DNA of 64,000 nucleotides from Acanthosepion lycidas (Eukaryota; Mollusca; Cephalopoda; Sepiida; Sepiidae): the NCBI GenBank assembly GCA_963932145.1, contig OZ010595.1:89884565-89948564 (forward strand). The letters run 5' to 3'. Shown in pieces: positions 56,041 to 64,000 of the stretch. Both the position numbers and the translations under genes were made by a program. The notes beneath the pieces were generated by a model. The model searched no databases, was not told the DNA's origin, and worked only from the letters and a program-made list of their open reading frames with translations. Numbering within the stretch: position 1 is the first letter of the stretch; every line of letters begins with the position of its first letter.

Positions 56041-57980
56041 AAAGTTAAATCTAAAAATAATTTCATTGGAATTTTTTCTTCGCGAACAGGACGTTAAAAA
56101 TTGTAGTCCTATATTCATATTGAATGATAATTCCGTTTTAAGTATGTCAAGTGACTCTTTAATTTTCTATGTTTATTTACACCAGGATAAAAATAATTCA
56201 AGTTAAGTAGCGAATATTTGCGTAGATTTCAATTAGCATATAATACATCAACTAGGGACTTTATTTTTGTTTGAGTTTATATTTACAATAAAGTGTAAAG
56301 TGTAAAGTGTATTTGGACAGCTTAATGCACGTTCCCAAAATATAGAGTCTAGTGTCTGTGTCCAAAGCTTGTTAAAGTTAATGAAAAAAACAGTGTAATG
56401 GTGCATTAGTCCCTTGCAATTACACTATTTGTGACATTACACACTTATCAAATGATCCTTTGTACTTTCAAAGCTGTTTACAAAGCTCTTTTTCGAGATG
56501 ATAATTTGCTGTCTCGTCGTGTTTTATTCAAAACTTAATATTTATTTAAAACTTAATCTTGCTCTCGGTCTGAATTCATTTCTTTTTCAACAGCGATTTC
56601 AGTGTTTGGGGCAAAAAACAGAGTTCACAAGGAGCCAAATCCGAATTGTTATGTGGATGCTGATAGAATTGGATGATGCAATTTAAATTTCATACACGAG
56701 AGGTTATTCTCTACATAAATTCGCTCAATGCCGTTTCACTGTCGATTGAATGATCCCATAAAAGAATGTCTAGTCCCACATGCGGAATCTGATTGTTTTC
56801 AAACTTACATCATAACCACTAAAATGTTTCGTAAGATATGCCATATGGCTCGCACGCTTTTAAAGAAGATCCTGTAATGGTCAATCGTTTAACTAATTTT
56901 TCTACGGTGGACATATCTGTAAAAATTACTTGACGAATATTAAGTGAGCGCCTTTTTACATCATTTTTTTAACGCTGAATTGTGGTAAGATTTTCCATTT
57001 ATGATTACTAATTATAGTATTTAATTAATAACAATATCACCAACCCGTACAAATTAATACAGAATTTTAAAATATTTGGAAGTTTATATATTATTCTAAT
57101 TAAAATTTAAGAAAAAATGAAAATAATTCTTGTGAAATTCGTTATTCACCAAAAACTTTTTTCTTAAGAAAATGGTAGCCATAATATATCTTATTCATAA
57201 AAGCAATTAAAACCTTTTCTAATTAATTTTAGTTTTAGTGCATATTTTTTCAGAGCTGATTTTGGGTAACTGTAGGTCCTGTTTTATAAAAAAAAATGAT
57301 GATTTAAATTCTCTAAGGTCTTCTGCAGTACTAATCGAATATTTTTAGATGAAGTATGTTTAATCATATTTCATTCATCTTATATCTGTTTTTTTAATCG
57401 TAGTGTAGCTGTCTGTATGATAAAAATGAACATGGAAGAAATATTTGTTAAAAGATATTTTTCATAGCCACTTCTTTTGACATTTATATATTTTCATAGT
57501 AAAGAAAGAAATGATTTTAGGAAACTCACACAATTATGAGTTGAAGCCCGAAAGAAAACATTTGGGCGAGTTGTAGAATTTTTTTTTTTCGACTGGGCAT
57601 TAAATTGAACCAACTCATGGTCAAATATCCTTCTTTGTCTTTTGTTCTATTCTGCAGCTTACTTTCTTTACAGCTCTAAGTAGACATTTTGTTATCACCC
57701 TCCTAGTCCCTGTTTTGCCAACCATTTACACAACAAGCTTGTTAGATATATTATGTTTTCCTGTGTCCCATATTACCCTCAATATGCCCCGTGAGTTTTA
57801 TATTCTTTTAGTCCTCTTCCCGCAATGGTTTGTAAATAAATATACACATTTTCGGTCATTTTTCTGGTTAAATGTTTAATCTTTGCTATTGATAAAGGGA
57901 AAGACTATTTTAAATAGACATTGTTTACGTCTTTGATTTAAGATTCTTCTTAAAAACCGAAAGAAATAAAGTAAAAATAC
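56041..57980. other. No gene recognised
   Basis: About 1.9 kb of AT-rich sequence. A small (AAAGTGT)n tandem lies at 56290-56312. No coding similarity. Confidence 0.4.
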
Positions 57981-58912
57981 GAAGCTGGGCTGAAAAGTTC
58001 ATAGGCTGACTATGAAGGAGTGAGACTAGAGCTCTGAAATCTTGCATGTATTAATTTCAACTCTCCTTTTTTTTATTAAATCCATTGTTTGTTTTCCAGG
58101 CAACCTGACATCTAACTGTTCAAAGAAAAATGTTCATACTTCTGGTCAAAAAAAAGTCATCATCAGCAGATATGACGTCATCATCACTGTGACATTGGTT
58201 CACAGCCAAGTGTATTTTCATGTTGGGGAACAGATGATAGTCAAAGTAGGAGAATAAGTGGGTGGGTGGGTGGTGTTAAAGTGACCAATCAGTTCAAAGC
58301 CACATTCATGCACTGCAGCCATTGAAATCAAGGACTTTAGCATTGTCCAGATGAAACAAGACCTAGATCTTGATAAGCTTTCATAACTTCCTCAGAAAAT
58401 TGGCATAGTAATCTTCATTAATGGCGTGACCCTTTTGTTGACGATAATCAATAAGCAAAATATCTTTTGCATCCTTCAAAACTGAGTTCATCACCTTCAC
58501 CATAGATGAAACGACCTTGGTCTTCTTTGGAGTAGGCGCGAATGGGTGTTTACACTGCATGGATTGTCTCTAACCAAACACTCATCCTTTTCCGTTCAAG
58601 GAAACCAGCTGGATCTGCCTAAAAATGTCAGGTTTTCCTGTGATGTGATTAACTTGTTGCGCTTTTGATCAGGTGTCAGAAAACATGTCAACCACGTGCA
58701 GAATCCTTCGTCATGCCAAGTTCATTATACAGAAAATTTCTCAACTCTCTCACGGGATATGCTTAGACCATTGGCTATTTCATTTACAGTCAATCTCCTG
58801 TCATTCATTAACATGTGTTGAACACAATATTTTCCTCGGTGGTGGCAATTACAGGACATCCAGACTTTGGGTCATTTTCAAGACTCTTTCATTCCCTCCT
58901 AAATTCAGTTGA
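57981..58912 (-). pseudogene. Mariner (SETMAR-like group) transposase relic with one terminus
   Basis: The minus strand reads GCPVIATTEENIV, then LYNELGMTKDSARGLTCFLT with PDQKRNKLITSQENL, then FHLDNAKVL-like and SMAAVHECGFELIGH, then DDVISADDDFF. This is the mariner order of linker (the TEENI and ELGMTK blocks), RNase H-like core, HxDNA block and CGFEL block. Stops and frameshifts are numerous. The N-terminal DNA-binding part is missing. At the low-coordinate end, GGGCTGAAAAGTTCATAGGC (57987 on) looks like the inverted-repeat terminus. A similar sequence occurs at 60605. Confidence 0.75.
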
Positions 58913-59092
58913 CCGCTATTTATTGGGGGCATAACCTACCCTAAGGTAGAAACTTTAAAAAATGAAATTACTATAAAATGGTAGTATAGCAAAACATGGA
59001 TTATTTTTTTTTTCAAATACTTATTCTAACTTCATTTTGAAATTAAATAATTCCTTTATCTTAATTCTTTTAAATGCAGTAAGTAAATCGAT

Positions 59093-59180
59093 AGGCGTGT
59101 GATTGGTTACTGATTATATGAGTGGTTGAATATGAGTGGTTAGAATGTTTGATTTTCGACCAATGAGAATCGTATTCGAA
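59093..59180 (+). repeat. tRNA-like SINE head (Ser/Leu-like)
   Basis: TGAGTGGTTAGAATGTTTGA resembles the A-box and D-arm of a class II tRNA, and GTATTCGAATCTTACC is a good B box. It does not fold as an intact tRNA gene. Confidence 0.45.
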
Positions 59181-60603
59181 TCTTACCATCGTCAATTTGT
59201 TATCGGTTTTGGAAAGCGATTCCAGTATGCACCATGTTTGGAATGTGCCTGAAAACCTTACCACGGGTTGAATGAAGCCTTGTGAATGAAATTGGGTAGC
59301 CGGAACTGTTTGAATGCCGTCGATGATTGTGTTGGCTAGAATCCACAAGTCGTCGTGACTGAGGGTTTGAGGGAACTGGCGTTGTTCAAACTGTTGATCA
59401 TGTCAGATGATACGTTTTATCACAGATCCGCTTAGCATTGTTGAAATATAAACCATACGTAGGCTTTGTTGGTGCTGAACGAATACAAGTGTGCCAGAGA
59501 AAACTTTGCAACAGGGATTGTATAGCAACCCTAGTAGTCGGTTGTGCTCGGAAAATGAGTAGGCAACCATTATTAGTGAAGCAACTGCTTTAAAAAGCAT
59601 TGCGTTAAAAGTAAAAAGCGTCAAAAAATTCTAGGAACGTATCTTTATTGCATATTTTCTCATAAATACCACAACGACGGATTGCAGTTTCAAGGCACCC
59701 GTAGTTGACGTCGAGCAGGTAAACAGACAACCTTTGTCACCTCAGTTAGTCAGTGCCTTGGCGAAACTTCCATTTGCTTGTCTGATTGTATGCAACTGGT
59801 AGAGGGAGATTTGCATATTTGAACTGTGTGCAATTGTCCTTCACCTTTTTTGTGTTTCCCAGACGTGTCCTGATTTTCTGTCTGGCCCGAGGTCTGTGTC
59901 AAACTGCTATTCATAAATTTAACCCATTGTAAACAGTAGACTGGTGTGGGTGCTAACTGAAAGTGTAAAAGGGAGCAGAAAATTAAATTTTGCATAAGAC
60001 CATCCACGAAAAACAAGATTGTTCTTAGAGGAAATTTATTTCCCTCATATAAATCATGTAGAATATTCATCTAGAATATAACGTAATCTAGTTATTTTAA
60101 TACTGCAAAAAAAAAAAAAAATAAAAAATAAAAAAATAAAAGAAAAAATAAGAAAAAAAACACGTTAATGCAAAAGTTTTCAGTGCCAGACTTTGCATAA
60201 TGTTATAAAAATCTTAGAAATGCCTTCGAATTTTAATCAATCCTTTTTTGCAGGGTTAGGGTTTGGTTCAACTGAATTAAGTCGCTTACAGACTTTAATA
60301 AAAAGTTCTAAACTTAGGAAAATGGCTTTTATAAACATAATATTGTCAACATCTAAAAATCTTTTTCTTGATAAAATGAAATGCAATTTTGAACATCTTA
60401 AACTAAATGTAATCTGCTGATAAAAAGAATTCTTCTCTGTATTTGGCTGGTGCTTGTGAATTATTTCAACCTGAACTGTTATTGCTTAATGTTACAATTT
60501 GCTTTTTTGAATGAAACATTCGAACAGAAAAGGACTTTTTTTAAACTGATTGTTAGTTTTATTTAATGACAATGAGTTTCTCCAGACCACCGATTAATAA
60601 GGA
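59181..60603. other. No gene recognised; unassigned 106-codon minus ORF at 59750-60070
   Basis: The ORF is Ser/Gln/Lys-rich at its C-terminus and matches nothing I know. An A-rich tract spans 60104-60160. Confidence 0.3.
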
Positions 60604-60720
60604 GGGTCGGCGTGAAAGTTCACAGGCTGGCCAATATATAAATGTAACCAGAATACTGTTACACTTGCATGTCTTTTCGTCTATTAACTGGTGTGTCTAC
60701 TTACATTTCTATGTTGGTTA
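60604..60720 (+). repeat. Possible mariner terminus related to 57981
   Basis: GGGTCGGCGTGAAAGTTCACAGGCTGGCC resembles GGGCTGAAAAGTTCATAGGCTGAC at 57987. CTTGCATGT follows at a similar distance in both. No transposase was identified downstream. Confidence 0.35.
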
Positions 60721-61720
60721 GCCTACCCACATAGATTGATGGCGTGCTTGGTTCTGTTTTTTGGCAAAAAAGAAAAGAAAAAACTTTTTGCAAGTTGGAA
60801 GGTGTAAGTCAACAATTCGTCACAAGATTTCGACGCTTGTTCGACGAATGGATAATCTGAAATAAAATTAAACACAATAAAATTGTTAAAAATTCAACAA
60901 TACAAAAAGAGTTAACAGTGAGAATAAAATATGTGTAGGAAAAGTGAGTTTATCAAATTGTGAAGACAAGATTCCTTTTATAGTCCAACAACTGTTTTTT
61001 TTTCTTTACTGTGGGTTTTTATTTGTAAGGATACCAGACGGCCAATGTTGTTAATTTGAATTTTACCATTGACCTTAGAGTCGGTTCAAATGCTTGAAAT
61101 CCCATAACTAAGGTACGGGCAACGGAAGATGGGTACACACAACTGCATCCAGGCGCGCACACGCACGCAACAGCATATGATTGCACACTATTGATTACAA
61201 ACATGTAAACATACAGAGTATATAATTCGCGCAAAACATTTTATACCAGCAGAATACCCGTAAAAATGACGGAGTCATTTGCGCATGAATAAATTATATA
61301 AATATACTACAAACAAAAGACGTATATGTTCAATTATATTTTTCTGACAATGTCCTAAAACTGTTTGTATTTTCTGTTTATTAATAATTTTAAAACGATG
61401 ACATCATTATAATCATCATCAATATTATACGTAGAAGTGATATTGCTTATAGTAGTCGCCTACCTACAGCAAACAATGTCGAGTCCATTTTTCTGAGTGT
61501 TTACACACACCATTTCTTATCTATTTATTTTAGTATGATACAAAACAACAAACAAATCTGTGGTGTGATCCATCTCATTATTAATGGATCTGTACTTAAC
61601 ACATATATTAAGAGCTCTGCTGAGATGAAAAGTTTCTCAAACTTCTGTGTTTGCAAACACTTGTCGAACCAGACGAGGCTATGCCGACCTCGTGTTACAT
61701 CACTCATTGTAGGGAGGATT
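60721..61720. other. No gene recognised
   Basis: AT-rich, with a short CA/CG-rich patch at 61130-61175. Confidence 0.35.
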
Positions 61721-63031
61721 GGTTAAATACTAGTTTCTTAAAGCTGAAAGGAATCAGATGGTCAGCTGCCTGACTCTGCTTGCCGACCTCTCTGTCCAGA
61801 GGCAGAGAGGAACCCAGACGACGCTATGCCGAAGGGCAGAGTCTCGTGTGGGGAAGTAGACAGCCATCAGGATCTATGGGAACTTTTTGCTCGAGCGTAC
61901 GCGCTTGGAAAGACCCGCTTTAAACTGGCCTAGTGCCCCCATCCTGCCCTGTAGGAAGCTTGGGTAAATACCGAGTTTCTTAAAGCTCGGAGTCAGGCGG
62001 TTGGCGTCCTAGCTCTAGCTCGCTATTGTCTTCAGGTAGGAGGCAACACAGTCGGGGCTCCGTCTAGCGACAGAGACACGACTGTCAAAAACAGACAAGA
62101 ATTGTACCCGATCAAGCAAATGCGGGGGGGGGGGGCTGTGTAAATTTTGGCCAAAGGGGCGGGTGGAAACACTCGGTTTCTGCAAATAAATCTCGACCTT
62201 TTGACACATATCAACTCAGTGTGAGGACTGGGTAAATACCGAGTACATTAAACCTCGTCGTAGTCAGGCAGTTCGCTGTCTGGCTCTAGCGTTGACTTTG
62301 GCTTGATTTTGTCAAGACCTCTGTTTTCGGTTAGAGGGCGACTCAGTAGGGCTCGGTCTCGACAGAGAAAAACAGACAAGAATTGTAATCGATCCCCCGA
62401 ATGCAGGGGATAGGTAAATTTTGCCCGAGTGGAAACTTTCGGGTTCCCCACACAAATATTGACCTTGTGTCACATCTCATCTCAGTGGGAGACTGGGTAA
62501 ATACCGAATTTATCAAAGTTTGTGGGGTCAGCCGGTTCGCTGCCTGGCGCCGATTGTCAAGCTTTCTGTCTTCGAGCAGAGGGAGACTCAATCGAGGCAC
62601 TGTCTAGCGATGGAGAATCGGCTGAGAAAACAAAAAAGTGACACTAAATATAACCGATACCGCGCTTGCAGGAACTGGGCAAATTTAGGCCTATGGCATA
62701 GAAATCTAGACCTTGTGTCGCATCTTTTCTCAGTGGTCGAACTGGGTAAATACCGAGTTTATCAAAGCGTATCGATGTCAGGCGTTCCGCTGCCTGGATT
62801 GTCAATCTCTCTGTTTTTTGGGCAGAAGGAGACTCAGTCGTGGCTCTGTCTTCGGACAGAAACTCGGCTGAGAAAAACAGTCAAGAACTGTACCCGATCC
62901 CGCGAATTCCGGGGTCGAGTAAATTTTGACCATTGGTCCGAGTGAAAAGCTCGGGTTCCACAAGAAATCTAGACCTTGTGTCACATCCCATCTCAGAAGT
63001 GGGACTGAGTAAATAGCGAGTTTCTTAAAGC
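61721..63031. repeat. Satellite-like tandem repeat, period 241-268 bp, five units plus
   Basis: The marker GGGTAAATACCGAGTTT recurs (with changes) at 61721, 61962, 62230, 62495, 62744 and 63007. Each unit also has a hairpin-like CAGGC-GTTCGCTGCCTGG segment, AGGGAGACTCAGTCG-GGCTC, AGAAAAACAGACAAGAATTG then ACCCGATC, a GTAAATTTTG segment and CTTGTGTCACATCTCATCTCAGTG. It is richer in GC than its flanks. Units differ by about 10-25 percent, so the array is old. Open frames across it are not conserved between units. Confidence 0.9.
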
Positions 63032-64000
63032 TTACTGATAAGCAAATAGGTATTGTCTCGAACAATTCTACTACAAAATCAATAAAAAGTCACAATGGTC
63101 TTTATATACAGACCATCTGAAGTTATTATGCAAATCACATAAAGCTCAATAACATGAATTTGCTTTGATCAATTTTGTCAAATTTTAAAGGAGTAATTTA
63201 GACAATTATGTTGATGCGGGACAATATACGTCTTTGCAAATAAGTTGCAAATTCGACGCAATAAATGATCATTGAAAGATGATTAAACGTTTTTTCCATG
63301 TGTACAATGTTCTCCACAACTGTCATCCACAGAATTGTTCGCTCTATGCAATGAACTTGTCGCATTGGTTGTCTCAAGAAGCTGACGAGATTGAAAAATG
63401 GACTGATTCAGTGCCAAAAACGTTTTTCTATGACAGAATACTCAAATTAGCTAAAATATGGCGGATAGTAATAAAAAACGAAGGAAAACGCCTAAATAAT
63501 GGAATATTAATAGCGCTTTGAATTTAAATCAATAAAAGAATTTATCAAAAGAATTTAGAAACTTTCTCATAAACTTAATATTAAACCACAAAAAGAAATT
63601 TCAATATTTGAAAATATCTTTTTGTGCTGAACTTCGATTTAAATTAACATCTTCCATTTTAATCATTACTTTACCTTATTTGAACTATTTTTTTTCGTAA
63701 AAATGTTATATATGCGGCCAGTTTTTATTTATAAAATTTTTCAATAATTTAATTTAAGGGTGGACTTGAATTTATTTGCATAGAATTGACACCGTAACAA
63801 AGAAATGTCTGCTTATTTGAACAATAACTCGAGTCTTTCATAATGACCAGTTTGACTAAAAAATCGTACATTTACAAATGAAGCACTATACCACGACGCA
63901 AATCGAAACCTGCTAAAAATCTGCTGCACTAATACTGATGTCACTCAACTTCTGAAAATTTATATATCTTAACTCTCAGCCGAACAGAAGTGGTAGAAGG
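63032..64000. other. No firm gene; possible transposase tail at 63279-63521
   Basis: The 80-codon plus frame 63279-63521 ends FFYDRILKLAKIWRIVIKNEG, which loosely resembles the C-terminal tail of mariner transposases (FYxxGIxKLxxRWxKVIExxG). No catalytic block was found upstream, so this is a weak suggestion. Confidence 0.25.

Noticed and set aside
59093-59180. Possible functional tRNA-Ser/Leu gene
   Set aside because: A and B boxes are recognisable, but acceptor and anticodon stems do not pair, so it is better explained as a SINE head.
59750-60070. 106-codon minus-strand ORF as a host exon
   Set aside because: No recognisable domain, no partner exon or splice context, and a length possible by chance in 64 kb.

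Overview
The window looks like a repeat-dominated piece of a large invertebrate nuclear genome, most likely a coleoid cephalopod (octopus-like). This rests on low overall GC with very long (TA)n, (CA)n, (CTAT)n, (GA)n and (AAT)n microsatellites, tRNA-derived SINEs, Penelope-like elements (PLEs) with hammerhead-ribozyme-like termini, and several decayed LINE and mariner families of kinds I associate with cephalopods. The species is an inference. I found no convincing host protein-coding gene, no intact tRNA gene, no CRISPR array and no bacterial-type operon. Nearly every recognisable coding stretch is a broken transposon gene.

Layout. 0.6-5.6 kb: nested, decayed copies of one LINE family that encodes a restriction-like endonuclease (RLE), one of them split by another repeat whose AACC-type tail grew into a 16-bp minisatellite. 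6.5-9.0 kb: a second copy of that repeat, microsatellites and a tRNA-like/hammerhead-like module. 9.07-12.15 kb: a GC-richer LINE insertion bounded by a 15-bp target-site duplication. 13.5-20.2 kb: two more RLE-LINE copies flanked by (AAT)n, a mariner transposase relic, hammerhead-like termini and the first of four hairpin MITEs. 20.5-27.1 kb: a 107-bp tandem repeat, two further non-LTR reverse-transcriptase (RT) relics and a decayed PLE with its terminal module. 29.5-34.7 kb: an inverted hammerhead-like pair, microsatellites, and the best PLE (RT plus GIY-YIG-like endonuclease), interrupted by a 187-bp Tigger/pogo-type MITE. 35.9-37.1 kb: a 30-bp minisatellite of about 41 units that mimics a protein. 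37.65 kb: a partial 5S rRNA-derived sequence. 38.5-45.3 kb: a MITE, an RTE-like LINE, an RT relic with a YRDD motif beside a foldback, and a mariner fragment. 47-56 kb: SINEs, a gypsy protease fragment, a 680-bp foldback with a MITE in one arm, two LINE tails and the fourth MITE. 58-63 kb: a second mariner relic and a roughly 260-bp-period satellite.

How the parts relate. The RLE-LINE copies sit between (AAT)n arrays, consistent with insertion into that microsatellite. The four hairpin MITEs share a terminus with the Hsmar1/MADE1 mariner group, and a mariner transposase fragment of a similar kind lies at 45.2 kb. The PLE copies share a terminal module of a tRNA-like stretch followed by a hammerhead-like motif, which also occurs alone. 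The window records several layers of nested insertion rather than a gene pathway.
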